The notes beneath the pieces are model-generated. The model saw nothing but the letters and a program-made list of their open reading frames with translations, had not been told where the DNA came from and ran no database searches. This document shows, piece after piece, positions 44,395 through 56,335 of a DNA stretch of 64,000 nucleotides. The position numbers and the translations under genes are program-made. How positions within the stretch are numbered: position 1 is the stretch's first letter; the number at the start of each line of letters is the position of its first letter. Source of the stretch: Heloderma charlesbogerti (lineage: Eukaryota > Chordata > Lepidosauria > Squamata > Helodermatidae); assembly GCA_026122225.1 (NCBI GenBank), contig JANEZZ010000307.1:310001-374000 (forward strand), in the 5' to 3' direction.

Positions 44395-46910
44395 TGTCAG
44401 ATTAGGATAGTGGGTACAAAGGAGTCTGGTTTAGATTCTTTACAAAAGTAAAAGGTGTAGAGAACAAGGGTGGACAATAAAAGTGATTGGGGAGTAAATA
44501 TGTTGGCGAAAGCAATTCATTTGCATTTGACAAACCTCAGTCAAGTGATTTTTTAGACAGGTAGGGCAGCAGAAAACCATGGGTGCTGGCGGGCAGGGAT
44601 GGCCTACAGTGGGAAAGTTTATGGCTGGTTGGCCAGAACCCTGCACAGGAGCTCTGCACACTGCAGGTCCCACTTGTATTTTCCATTTTTCAGTCTGATA
44701 TGACAAGTGAAAAACCTATATTGCAAATACAGTCCAGAGAGGCACCAGCCATTGTTTTCATTTTGTTTTGGCTCATTTCATATTTAAATGGCATATTTTG
44801 ATTTACTTGGTTATCTTTCTTTAGAGTCTCTCAAGGGCTGAGAATATTCTATGTGCCTCAGGGGTCTTGGCATTAGATTCCATTGATGAATTAATGTCTG
44901 GAAAATGTTTCAACCACTGCAAAAGAACCCACATATTAAGAGCAATGCAGGTTTCCACAGTATTGATACCTATTAGGAAAATGATGTATTGTAATTAATC
45001 ATAATATTTTCAGATGTGATTAACCTTAAAAGCTCCTTGAAATTTACAGGAATATGTGATTTAATTCATTAATCCGAATCCCCTGGTAAAGGATGAGTTT
45101 GACTTTGATTAAAACTTCAAACTTTTTTTTAAGCTCTTCTTTAAAATGAAAGCCACATTCTCAAGGTTGTTTCATTGAATATTTTGAACAATCCTGTATT
45201 TAAATGAATTATTTTAACACTTAGAATAGTATTTTAATCTGCACTCAATAAAATGCCCGTTAGCTTCTGAAAATTAGTTGACATTTGATGGGGGAGTGCA
45301 GGCTTTTGACTGCTGTTGAGAAAAGAATGCATTAGAGATGCATTCAAATCCCAGTGGGGACTGCTAAAATACTTCACCTGGGAATTGTTGATAGGATTAA
45401 CGGGGGGGGGGGGGGGCTTTGATAAAGGCACTTTGAGAAAACATGAGCATCATCAAAGGGTATTGCTATACTTCCAGCCAGCCTCGTTCAATTAGAACTT
45501 ATTAGTCCACATAAATCTATTACCTTTTCAGAGTGCTTTAACAGCATGCATGTTGTAATCCCCTTTTCTCCCCCTAACAACATTTCACTTTAAAGGTTTT
45601 ACATTTTGTTTCACAGATATTGGTTTATAAGTTTGTAGTAAGTTATTATGCCAGGACCAACTAATGGAGTGCTTTCTTTTTCTAATTATGGGGAAGAAAT
45701 AGGTCCCAGAGGATGCAGGCTAGATTGCCAGCAGTCATAGCAGCAGAGTGAAAATTCAACAGGCAAACAAAACATTCTGTCACTGGGGAAAACTCCCTAT
45801 AGAATTGGGGGAGAGAGACTGTCAGTCAGCGGTTCCATTTGCATCTTGGTTAAAAGAAGAGGAAAAACTAATAGGGAACTACAATATTTTATCCGTTGGG
45901 ACTACAGCATTCTAAAAATGTGTAGTGCAATAAGGCATGTAGTCTGATTTGTCAAATGGAAACCTGCTTCTGAACCTAAGTCACCCATTTTGTGTATATG
46001 GTAAACAGTCTCAGTATTTTAATCTGAAAATATGCAAACTCTCTAAAAACATACTGTGAACAGTGACTATGGTGGTTTGAATAGGACAAAATACCTGCAC
46101 AGCAGCATCCTTTTCTGAATACAGCAATGTAAAGGAAGCTTTTATATCAAGCATCATAAAGTTATTTTGAATTTCTGTGAATTAAGTTATGATATTATTC
46201 TGTTTCTCGGAAATGAATGGACTTTTGGCAAAATTCGTCTTGGCTGTCTTAGAGCCTTCCATTAGCTTTCATGGTGCAAATTATTCAGGCACATATATTA
46301 AACATAAACATACACATAGATTAAAACCGAGCTGCTGGAAAAGAAAGAAAATTAGTGAAACTGAAAATCTCCTTCTTAAAAGCTTAAAAGTTAGATATAT
46401 ATATAAGAGCATTATAATGTCTTATATTCCTGGATACTAGTATCAGTAGTCTGGGAGCTAGAACTGGATATTAAGTTGCTATATCTTCTTAAATATTTCA
46501 GATTGCTAAATTCTGGGATGACATTTGTTCGGGATCCAAAGGTATATGCATAGAAACTATAGATGTATGAAAGGGTCTGTACATTTCCACAGACTTTTCC
46601 TGTAGAGGTAGGTGAGCCCTCTGAAGCTCTCCTTGGATTGGACTGGGATTTTCCTGGTGTCCTGTCCCCCCCTCCCCATACACACACACAAATGGGAAAA
46701 TACAGAATACCTTTCCTGAGCCGATCCAAGGACTCAAATTGTCACCTTGCCCATCTCCTTTGCCCTTCCACACACATCCCTGTCCCTTCTTGCTCTATCA
46801 GCAAGACAGGAGCAGGGAGTTTCTGTTCCTTCTGCCTCTTCCTTTCTCCCTCCTCTGTGTCTCCCAGACTGAGTGACAGGGTAAGGTGGACTATGGTAGC
46901 TGTAATTCCT
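44395..46910. other. Unique AT-rich DNA, strong by-eye conserved block 44810-45580
   Basis: No gene is found. 44810-45580 has long repeat-free AT-rich sequence with homeodomain-like ('gtaattaatcataat', 'gattaaccttaaaag', 'ttaattcattaatccg') and HMG-like motifs, interrupted by a poly-G run (45402-45416). The 45700-46900 stretch is ordinary; the ORFs at 46412-46913 cover a short CA run and show no domain. Confidence 0.35.
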
Positions 46911-46914
46911 TAAA

Positions 46915-46992
46915 GCAGAAATGAGGAACCTTTGGCCCTCCAGATGTTGTCAGACCCCAAGCCTTCTCAGCCTGAGCCTACATGGCCAAAGG
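46915..46992. mobile_element. hAT-type MITE half
   Basis: 'gaacctttggccctccagatg' to 'catggccaaaggtcagg' matches one arm of the common squamate palindromic MITE. The second arm is missing. Confidence 0.55.
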
Positions 46993-47013
46993 TCAGGTTT
47001 ATGAGAGTTTGGG

Positions 47014-47095
47014 TGTGATCCTGTCGGGATAGGCGGCTGCCTCTGAACTCAGAAGTGACTGTCTATCCAATGCAGGGCAGGAGAAGCGCGGAGGA
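47014..47095. mobile_element. Harbinger-like MITE, left part only
   Basis: 'cgggataggcggctgcctc', 'tgaactcagaagtgactg', 'ctatccaatgcagggcagg' and 'agaagcgcggagga' are colinear with 8936-9007, then the similarity stops abruptly. Confidence 0.75.
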
Positions 47096-49074
47096 TGTAT
47101 TGGACTGCATTTATTTTACATTTTCTTCACCTTCCTTTTTGAAAACTGATGTGGGATTGAATGGATATTCAAATTGACAATATAGAATTGAATGTTTGTA
47201 GCACATATCATTTGGAATAAAGCTGACCAGCACACAGATTGAGAAATGGAATACCAGGTGGCCAAGTCAAAGTACAGGGGTTAATTCCCTCAGCTGACAA
47301 GCACTCCTGTTTTCAGTATTTCAATGGCATTCAGCTGAATTCCTCTTTCTTTTTTAAATTTGGGATTCTTGTAGTACTATGTTGGTATGTTGCCTCCAGA
47401 AGTAAAGCAAAAGCCATATAGGCCAGTAGTGAATTTTTTCTAAAGCGTAGAAATGCGTTCTGGGAAACCTAACAGTAAAACCTACTAGGAAGGAAGCCTG
47501 TGACTTACTCAAGAGATGAGTGCATCTGCTAGTACCAGTAAGGGCCAAAACAGACATTATTTTCAATCAGTGGCCGTGTTCAGATAATCAGCAGGGGAAA
47601 CAACACAGTGTGGGTGGTTTTCCCCACCCCTGGGGGAAACAATCTATGACAATCTATGGACATTATTCAGGAGAGTAGTTTTTTTTCCATTTTTAAAAAT
47701 GAGAATCAAAGCATCTATACATACTTACCAGAAATTAATTTAACAGATCACTTCCTTTGTTCAGTATAATAATACTTCATTTATTTCTTCCTGTTAAGAG
47801 CATTAATTCTCAATTAATATTTTAAAGCATATACAAACCTATGGTATTTGCTTCATTCTTTAGTTGAATGAATGTGCTTTTAACACTTGTGGTTCAACTT
47901 GCAAATTTAAATACATTTTTAATGGGAAATAGTGAGAAGCTTCATAAACTAAGTATTGCAGAATGTTTCTTGCAGACAATGGAGATGAAATCCCAGTGGT
48001 AGTTCTATTTTTAAAATGTTTTTGTGGAGTGTTTTCTTCCTCCTGCTTACATGAGCATGTTTGTTCAGAATATTGATGGCTCTGATGAAGTCAAAGAGGC
48101 CTTTGGGGGGATTTTTGATTTTCAGTATGTGAGAGACAGTTTTGACCTGCTCTGGGTACTGGGAATAGTACTTGGCTCTGCTTAACAGTTCTGAGTACCT
48201 GCCCAAAACATTTGGGATTTAGTATAGTAAAAAGGAACTGAGAAGCTATGAATTAAACAAATAATTGTGCTTCTACAATAATGGATTTTCTTTTTTAAAC
48301 ATGGGACTTTAGCTGCATTTGTGTGACTAAAAGATTGCAGCTGAATCTAGTATTATAACTGCACATTTGTACTGATTTAATTGCAGGGTAAAACCACATT
48401 ATTATCCTTGAAAGGCCCCAATGATACCCTGACTTTTTTTCATATATATCGCAAAAGAATCTCTTCACGGTAATGGCCATTAAGTCACTGGCAGTATGAT
48501 GACTAGATTGCAGGGTTTGATTTCCTCTCCCTTCTTCCAAAAATAAAAGAAAAAAAAGGAAGAGAGACTGGTGCAGATGTGACCCAATGAATCAGACAAT
48601 GGTATGTGTTGCAAAATAGGAATCGAAAAGGTTTGCACACTTTATGTATATTAATTGTTTGACAATATCATCTGCATAGCCATTCCAAAGCTGCTGTGTG
48701 ACAACTGCTAGTGTGTCACAAAAATTAAACCCTGTAATTAAAACCTTCTGTGAGCCCACAGTTCTCAGCCCCAGCCGAGGCTGCTGCTGTGTCTCTGTAT
48801 GATTCACTACTTTGGCCGGCCTGCCTGCCTGCCTGCCTTCCAATCAGCTTGCAGTGGAGGCAGGTAAATTCTGCTGTATCACTGCATCTGGTGCAGTTGG
48901 ATCACTCAATCATTTCTAGCGCAGATGCACACAAGAATTATCCGCTGTTGGAGGAGGCTGCCTTTTGTACACAGCTTGGGGAATTACTGTAGTAAATAAA
49001 ATGGCTAAAGGCTACAGCCATACTGGTATTCCTATTCTTGAATGTCTGCTGTTTACTCCAGTCTGATTTTGGAG
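47096..49074. other. Unique DNA, possible conserved block 48590-49000
   Basis: No gene is recognised. Positions 48590-49000 are non-repetitive, with a mixed composition ('ccctgtaattaaaaccttctg', 'ctgctgctgtgtctctgta', a CTGC repeat at 48823-48838) and a patterned look suggestive of a conserved element or UTR. The 80-codon frame at 48750-48992 has no recognisable domain. Confidence 0.3.
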
Positions 49075-49240
49075 GTGACCTTAGTCCTGAAGACACAAGG
49101 TAGCCTTGGGCAAGCCGCTATCCCCTGCAGCCCTTCCCATCTGCCATAATAGGATGTTAATGACCTGCCTTACTGGGTTGTTGTAAGTATTACTTTGAGA
49201 ATGTATGGAAAATTTTGTGAACACTCGAAGTACTATGTAA
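49075..49240 (+). mobile_element. MIR/CORE-SINE-like fragment
   Basis: 'gccttgggcaagccgctatc', 'cttcccatctgccataatag' and 'cttactgggttgttgtaagta', then 'cactcgaagtactatgtaat' follow the order of a MIR-type SINE with its L2-like tail. It is highly diverged, hence old. Confidence 0.6.
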
Positions 49241-49374
49241 TAATATTTCAGTCTACTCGGCCAATTCCTTTCACTGATTACCCATATTTAATGTTTGATT
49301 GAATAGCCCCCCTCTACTCCAAGGCTCAGGCAGGTAACAATAGATTTAAAACTTTTTTGAATATTTCTTTTTAA

Positions 49375-49500
49375 AATCATCTAGATCTCACCTTTTCTGC
49401 CCAGCTAGGGTTCTCAGAGCAGTGTACAGCTACAATATAAACACACAAATAAAAACACAGCAACAAAATAAAATTATTATTGCAGGCTATCCCACAATGG
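49375..49500 (-). mobile_element. L2-like LINE tail fragment, antisense
   Basis: 'ctcaccttttctgcccagc', 'ctcagagcagtgtacagc' and 'aataaaaacacagcaac' resemble the reverse complement of an L2 3' UTR. Confidence 0.45.
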
Positions 49501-49939
49501 GTGTAGAAAAAGTAAAGTAAGCCCAAGGGATCTCTGAACATACTCTAGCTATGAACTTTGAGAGATTTTAAACTTGGCATTCTACCTTTCTTTAAACAAA
49601 TAGTGAAACAAACCAAGCAATCAGTTACCAATTAACATTTCCTTTTTATATCTCAAAACTGAACAGTAGTGGAAATAAACAGTGTTATTCAGCTGCTTCT
49701 GATTCACTCACTGATCCGTTTGGTGTCCCTTACATGATTGGTTCTGTACTGAAAAATGTGGAGATTTCAAAATTGAATTGTGAAATCTCCTTATGAATGA
49801 GAGAAGAGTAAAGATTATCTTGTGTTTGGCTTTACATATCAGATGAATTATTCTCCCATTCTTCCCTAAAACTGTAGTTAATCTCCTTGGACTGATGTAC
49901 AGACTATATATTTTCCCCTTTACCTACTTGGATTATCAC

Positions 49940-50172
49940 TGGCTGTGTTAGCATGTGACTAGCTGCATTGAGCTTCAGGTTCATGCGCTATCCCCTTTCT
50001 CCTCCAGTCCATCCAGAAGGAGGAATTCAAAAGCTTTTGCTTCACTCTCAGACCAATCATAGCTTGCTGTGTTACCTGAATCTGGACAAACTGCAGTTAG
50101 TCTTAACTATGGTTAGTGGAAGCAAGCAAACTTTATGCCATAATTTATGAAGCTGTGTTGTTTGCACAAACT
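49940..50172. repeat. Unclassified repeat related to 59155-59600
   Basis: It shares wording and order with 59155-59430: 'tgagcttcaggttcatgcg' and 'gagcctcaggcttgtgcg', then 'tatcccctttctcctcc' and 'catcccctttccttttctcc', then 'gaagctgtg' and 'aactatagtt' palindromic phrases. It is probably a foldback MITE family. No coding. Confidence 0.5.
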
Positions 50173-50405
50173 ATAGTTATCTTTGTTGTTGTTGTTGTTC
50201 AGTTGTTCAGTCGTGTCCGACTCTTCGTGACCCCATAGACCATAGCACGCCAGGCCTTCCTGTCCTGCGCTGTCTCCCGGAGTGTGCTCAAATTCATATT
50301 CATTGCATCGGTGATGCTATCTAGCCATCTCATCCTCTCTCGTCCCCTTCTCCTTTTGCCTTCAATCTTTCCCAGCATCAGGGTCTTTTCCAGAGAGTTT
50401 TCTCT

Positions 50406-51590
50406 TCACATTAGGTGGCCAAAATATTTGAGCTTCAGCTTCAGTATCTGTCCTTCCAATAAGTAGTCAGGGTTGATTTCCTTTAGGATTGACTGATTTG
50501 ACCTCCTTGCAGTCCAGGGGACTCGTAAGAGTCTTCTCCAGCACCACAGTTCGAAAGCATCGATTCTTTGGCGCTCAGCCTTCCTTATAGTCCAGCTCTC
50601 ACAGCCATACATTACTACTGGGAAAACCATAGCTTTGATTAGACGGACCTTTGTCGGCAAGGTGATGTCTCTGCTTCTTACTATGCTGTCTAGGTTTGCC
50701 ATAGCTTTCCTCCCAAGGAGCAAGCGTCTTTTAATTTCATGGCTACAGTCACCATCTGCGGTGATCTTGGAGCCCAAGAAAGTAAAATCTGTCACTGCTG
50801 CCATTTCTTCCCCTTCTATATGCCAGGAAGTGATGGGGCCAGATGCCATGATCTTCATTTTTTTAATGTTGAGTTTCAAACCAGCTTTTGCACTCTCCTC
50901 TTTCACCCTCAATAAGAGGCTCTTGAGATCCTCTTCGCTTTCTGCCATTAGGGTGGTATCGTCTGCATATCAGAGGTTGTTGATAATTCTCCCAGCAATC
51001 TTAATTCCGACCTGTGATTCATCCAACCCGGCATTTCTCATGATGTACTCTGCATATAAGTTAAATAAGCAGGGCGACAATATGCAGTCTTGTCGTACTC
51101 CTTTCCCAATTTTGAACCACTCGGTTGTTCCATGTCTGGTTCTTACTGTTGCTTCTTGACCCTCGTACAGGTTTCTCAGGAGACAGGTAAGGTGGTCTGG
51201 TACTCCCATCACTTTAAGAATTTGCCACAGTTTGTTGTGGTCCACACAATCAAAGGCTTTAGCGTAGTCAATGAAGCAGAAATAGACATTTTTCTGGAAT
51301 TCTCTTGCTTTCTCCATGATGCAGCGAATGTTGGCGATTTGATCTCTAGTTCCTCTGCCTCTTCAGAACCCAGCTTGTACTTCCGGTAGTTCTCGGTTCG
51401 CATACTGCTGAAGCCTAGCTTGTAGGATTTTGAGCATCACCTTGCTGGCATGTGAAATGAGCGCAATTGTGCGGTAGTTTGAACACTCTTTGGCATTGCC
51501 CTTCTTTGGTATTTGAATGTAAACTGACCTTTTCCAATCTTGCGGCCATTGTTGAGTGTTCCAAATTTGTTGGCATATTGAATGCAGCAC
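50406..51590 (-). pseudogene. BovB reverse transcriptase, same frame, interrupted by stops
   Basis: RT of the same element: 'MLHSICQQIWNTQQWPQDWK' through 'VQAGF' (51363-51590), motif A 'CFIDYAKAFDCVDH', 'GKGVRQDCILSP' (G to D inside the usual RQGC box), then a stop immediately before YADDTTLMAE and the thumb region to 'FGHLM'. Three of the four stops are TGA at sites where another copy has CGA or CGG/CGC arginine, the mark of CpG decay. The QGC to QDC change may also impair polymerase function. Confidence 0.9.
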
Positions 51591-51623
51591 TTTAACAGCA
51601 TCATCTTTTAGGATTTTAAATAG

Positions 51624-53342
51624 CTAAGCTGGAATACTGTCATCTCCACTAGCTTTGTTGTTAGTAATGCTTCCTAAGGCCCACTTGACTTCACTCTCTA
51701 GGATGTCCGGCTCAAGTTCAGTGACCGCACTATCATGGCTATCAGGGACATTCAGATCTTTCCTGTATAGTTCTTCTGTGTATTCTTTCCACCTCTTCTT
51801 AATCTCATCTGCTTTTGTTAGGTCCCTGCCTTCTTTGTGCTTTATCATGCCCGTCTTTGCACAAAACGTTCCCTTGAGATCTCCAATTTTCTTGAAGAGA
51901 TCTCTAGTCTTTCCCATTCTGTTGTTCTCCTCGATTTCTTTGCATTGTTCATTTAAGAAGGCCTTCTTGTCTCTCCTTGCTATTCTCTGGAATTCTGCAT
52001 TCAGTTGGATATATCTTCCCCTTTCTCCCTTGCTTTTCGCTTCCCTTCTTTCTTCAGCTACTTGTAAAGCCTCATCAGACAGCCATTTGGCTTTCTTGCA
52101 TTTCTTTTTCTTTGGGATGGATTTTGTTGCTGCCTCCTGAACAATGTTACGGACCTCCGTCCATAGTTCCTCAGGCACTCTGTCTATCAGGTCTAATCCC
52201 TGAAATCTATTCCTCACCTCCACTGTATATTCATAAGGGATATGATTTAGGTCATACCTGAATGGTTTAATGGTTTTCCCTACGTTCTTCAATTTAAGCC
52301 GAAATTTTGCAAGAAGCAGCTCATGATCTGAGCCACAGTCAGCTCCAGGTCTTGTTTTTACTGACTGTATAGAGCTTCTCCATCTTTGGCTGCAAAGGAC
52401 ATAATCAATCTGATTTCGATATTGACCATCTGGTGATGTCCATGTGTAGAGTCGCCTCTTGTGCTGTTGGAAAAGAGTGTTTGCTATGATCAACGTGTTC
52501 TCCTGGCAAAACTCTATTAGCTTTTGTCCTGCTTCATTTTGTACACCAAGGCCATGCCTGCCTGTTATCCCAGTGATTTCTTGACTTCCTACTTTAGCAT
52601 TCCAATCCCCTATGATGAAGAGGACATCTTTTTTTGGTGTTAGTTCTAGAAGGTGTTGTAGATCTTCATAGAACCGATCAACCACAGCTTCTTCGGCATC
52701 AGTGGTTGGGGCATAGACTTGAATTACTGTGATGTTGAATGGTTTGCCTTGGATTCGTACTGAGATCATTCTATCATTTTTAAGATTGTACCCCAGTACT
52801 GCTTTTCCCACCCTTTTGTTGACTACGAGTGCTACTCCATTTCTTCTAAGGGATTCTTGCCCACAAGAGTAGATATGATGGTCACCTGAATTAAATTCAC
52901 CCATGTCTGTCCATTTGAGTTCGCTGATTCCCAAGATGGCAATGTTCAATCTTGCCATCTCATGTTTGACCACCTCTAGCTTACTTTGATTCATTGATCT
53001 GACATTCCAGGTTCCTAAACAATATTGTTCTTTACAGCATCGGATTTTCTTTTCACCACCAGACACATCCACAGCTGAGTGTCCTTTCGGCTTTGGCCCA
53101 GCCGCTTCACTCTTTCTGGCGCTACTTGGAAATACCCTCTGCTCTTCCCCAGTAGTATATTGGACACCTTCCGACTTGAGGGGCTCATCTTCCAGCGTCA
53201 TATCTTTTAGCCTTGTGATACGTTCCATGGGGTTTTCTTGGCAAGGATAGTGGAGTGGGTTGCCATTTCCTTCTCCAGTGGACCACATTTTGTCAGAACT
53301 CTCTGCCATGACCTGTCCGTCTTGGGTGGCCCTGCATGGCAT
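51624..53342 (-). pseudogene. BovB endonuclease plus linker, 572-codon open frame
   Basis: N-terminal two thirds of the RTE polyprotein, which nicks target DNA and precedes the RT. Leader 1-100. The AP-endonuclease-like domain follows: 'LGTWNVRSMNQ' (109-119), 'GISELKW' with Glu141, 'FIIGDWNAKVG' (242-252), 'TSPDGQYRNQIDYVL' (302-316) and 'GADCGSDHELLLAKF' with the terminal His340. All expected catalytic residues I can see are present. The linker (350-520) has basic 'KKKKCKKAKW' and the 'RKDLNVPDSHDSAVTELEPD' block. It ends at a TAG where copy 2 has a glutamate codon (PAEL). The start ATG is at the same position as in copy 2. Confidence 0.9.
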
Positions 53343-53387
53343 AGCTTATGGCTTCACTGAAGCCATAATATAACATGATAGTTACCT

Positions 53388-54615
53388 AGGGGAGGGGTAT
53401 TAGTGCATGAGCCCAAAGCTTGCTGCAGCTCACCTTTATAATAGTGCTGCGCCGAACATTTATCTCATATTTTTGTCAACCATTCTCATTCAATTTGATA
53501 GAAAAGAAATTGCTTTTGAAAAGAAATCCAAAGGAGAAGAAATTTTGGAGAAATTCTCATGGGTTGGGTTCAGGGTTCTTATGCTTACCTTACTTAGGAG
53601 GTGGCCAAGGAGTGTGCACAAGTGTCATGTCTTTCATTGTACAATCATCTCTGTGGCAGCCTCTAGCCTTCTCAGCTTCCCACACTTCAATTAAAGCCCA
53701 GGGGAAGACGTAATAAAATAATTCCTCCCATAGGGCCTTTTCAGATTGGGAAGCACCGGCAGCCTGGGAGGCTGCAAAGCAATTGGGAGATGTGTAATAG
53801 AAAGAAATCACACATGCAGCACCCTTCACCACATCACAGTGATTAAGTAAGTTCAAAAACACCACCAAAACAAATTATAAAATGCCCTGAGAATGATGCA
53901 GAAAAGTGGAAGCCTCAACACATATAGTGGCAGCAGAAAAAACAGAAAAAAGAAAGAAGCTGTGCTATGACCCTTGCCAATTGTGAGACCTATCTATGAG
54001 AAACTGTTAGAGAAACTTCTCCCCTTGGAGAAGTTCAGTGAAATCCACCCCCCCCCCCATTTCTCTTCCCACAAATACTCTGGAGAATTTTGAGAGGCCA
54101 TTTGTGCCCAGCTCTACTTTATAATGCAAACAGTGGCCCATGCAAACAGAGCTACTGTAAGTGCCTTGTTAAAAAGTGGGAAGCTATCTTACTTGTTCAT
54201 TCATGTTGTGATAAAAGCAGCTTTCTGAATGTTAAATCATGGTGGAAAATGCATTTTGAAGGAATAGTTTCCAGTATAAGCTCTAGGCTCCAACCAAATG
54301 CCAGCAGTGGTCTGTCTTACAAAAGGTGATTTATTTAGTCAAGATAATTCTCCCTCTTATACTTATATGAACAGTTAAAAATTAAGATATTCCTCTACCT
54401 GTTTTTGTACTTGTTCGTTTGCTTTTTTGTTCTCAAGCACCTGTATCAAGTAGTTATCTAACAGGGTATTTCTGTAACAATTCCAGTTTTATGTTAACGC
54501 ACTACAAGGCAACTGATTCCTGTAAATGTGTTGGGGGGGAGTGGGGAGTGTATGCATCCAATATTTAGACACCGATACAGTAAAATTAGAGTTTATTTTA
54601 ATGGTCATGCTCCAT
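53388..54615. other. Unique non-coding DNA
   Basis: No gene is recognised. A poly-C tract (54050-54058) is present. The ORFs at 53407-53868 on both strands show no domain. Confidence 0.4.

Positions 54616-54616
<1 letters not shown>

Positions 54617-54655
<39 letters not shown>
54617..54655. repeat. (AT)n microsatellite
   Basis: An uninterrupted AT run of about 39 bp. It is followed by a short 'ttacattacac'-type repeat cluster at 54672-54765. Confidence 0.95.
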
Positions 54656-54658
<3 letters not shown>

Positions 54659-54754
54659 TAATGTATGTAACAAAGGTTACATACATTACACTGTAATGTA
54701 TTACACTTTACTTACATTACATTACACTTACTTACACTGCAGTCAAGTAAGTGC

Positions 54755-54808
54755 CATTACATTCAGTGGGTCACTCCCAGGAAAGTATGTATAGGATTGC
54801 AGCCTCAG
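54755..54808. repeat. Short MITE-like arm
   Basis: 'cattcagtgggtcactccc' to 'gtataggattgcagcc' matches the MITE edge also seen near 6540 and 280. Confidence 0.5.
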
Positions 54809-54890
54809 TGAAAGAACTAACATACTGTAGCAGTGAAGAGGCTGAACTATCAACCAAGAAAATCCCTGGTTTGATCTTACCTTGGCCATG

Positions 54891-55266
54891 AGCACATTAA
54901 AGGTAAAGGTGTCCCCAGCCAGTCGTGTCCAACTCTAGGGTGTGGTGCTCATTTCCATTTCTGAGCCGAAGAGCCAATGCTGTCCGAAGACTCTTCCGTG
55001 GTCATGTGGCCGGCATGACTGAACACCGAGGTGCACGGAACGCTGTTTCGTGTTTACCTTTCCCGCCAAAGCGGTACCTATTTATCTACTTGCAATTTCT
55101 TGCTTTCGAACTGCTAGGTTGGCAGAAGCTGGGACTGAAGACCGGAGCTCACTCCGTCATGTAGCACTCGGGTCTCGAACTGCTGTCCTGCCAACCTTCC
55201 AGTCTGCAGTTCAGCGTCTTAACCACTAAGCCACCGCGGCCCTCTAATGATCTAAGAAGCACATTA
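54891..55266 (-). mobile_element. Sauria-type SINE, complete, antisense
   Basis: A perfect 9-bp duplication 'agcacatta' (54891-54899, 55258-55266) flanks a ~358-bp unit. On the minus strand it starts with a tRNA-like head: A-box-like 'gtggcttagtggttaag' and B-box-like 'cagttcgagacccg'. A long non-tRNA body follows. The end reads 'gttggacacgactggc' and 'acctttaccttta', the RTE/BovB-like tail with an ACCTTT-type terminal repeat. Such SINEs borrow BovB enzymes in trans, and full-length BovB copies occur in this window. The ORF at 54925 is incidental. Confidence 0.85.
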
Positions 55267-56335
55267 GGTAGTCTTAATATTGACCCACCTTAGTGTTCTA
55301 AAGATTGCAAGAACAAAATCTATGAAAGCACTTTGAACACTTGAAAGCAGTATATAAATGTAAAGTATTACTATTGCCTATTTCTCGGTTTAGCTTCACC
55401 ATTGGGGAAATCACCTTGTACAAAAAATTAGATTGACTTTCTTGTCCAATAAAAACTATATTGTACTGTATGAACTATCTAAATCAGGATGAAGAGCAGA
55501 AGGTTTCCTGTTAATTGTTGAAGATTTACTTAACTTACTGAAAACAGAAACTTGAACCCACATTTTGAGAGCTAAATTAAAACTATATTGGCTTCTTACA
55601 CATAGCAATATACTAAGCTCACATCATTCAAATAGCAGTCGCGCTCATTAAAAACATCACTCATTCCCATTAGTTTAAAGAAGCAAATAGCTTAATGTTT
55701 TATACCACATCATTTAATTGATTTAGCTTTGCAGTTGGTGTTGAGGGAGACGGTGTATTGCTTCCTGGTATTACTTTTTATAGTTTGATTGTTTCCCATT
55801 TCATTCACTGCTTCGAAGATAAACGGTTTCATTATCTTTCCCATCTCTCTTCACAGAGAAGACTTCAATGACTGCAATGTGGTTATAAGTTTTTAGAATT
55901 AATTATGCATCAGCTAACAATTTGCAGCACCGATATCTCTATTCACTTAGGACCGAAATTAACTTTTCCTAGGATGTCATCCTATAACATCTCATCTGAA
56001 TGCTGTAGCTTGGTAACTAAAGTTAGTAATTGTTGAACTTCTTTGCCTCAAGGCAACTTCTGCTTCTGTCAAGGACTCTTAAAAAGGCATGTAACAAGAT
56101 ATGAGCATTGCATATATGGCCATAAATACTGCATTGTTTTCCACTTTTTTTCCTACATAAAGTAACAAGTTAATCTTAAGGCGGTATTCGAGTCACAGTT
56201 AAAAGTATGACATTTTAGCCATCAGCATAATTTATGTTGGTGCAGGTTGGAGGAGGTAGAATTGCAGACTTTTGTGCTTCATATTTTACTTAGAGAAAAG
56301 TTATTCTCAAATTTTTATCATAGGAAGCCAGTGAC
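55267..56335. other. Unique DNA with L2 tail fragment and possible conserved block 55590-56110
   Basis: 55318-55375 ('gcactttgaacacttgaaag', 'gtatataaatgtaaag') is an L2-type tail. 55590-56110 is long, non-repetitive, AT-rich DNA with 'gaattaattatgcatcagc' and 'tttaattgatttagctttgc'. An acceptor-like tract ends at about 55857 ('ctctcttcacag') but I see no open exon behind it. Confidence 0.3.

Larger units (their letters stand above)
50173..53387 (-). mobile_element. BovB LINE copy 3, full length, antisense, nearly open
   Basis: The 3' end lies at the GTT repeat (50183-50200) and the 5' end lies near 53377. Putative imperfect 10-bp duplications are 'atagttatct' (50173-50182) and 'atagttacct' (53378-53387). 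The whole polyprotein lies in a single frame from 53342 to the native stop near 50199, broken only by four stop codons (about 51621, 51360, 50967 and 50403). It is the best-preserved autonomous element in the window. Confidence 0.93.

Noticed and set aside
55170..55250. tRNA gene on the minus strand
   Set aside because: This is the tRNA-like head of a SINE with its own target duplication.
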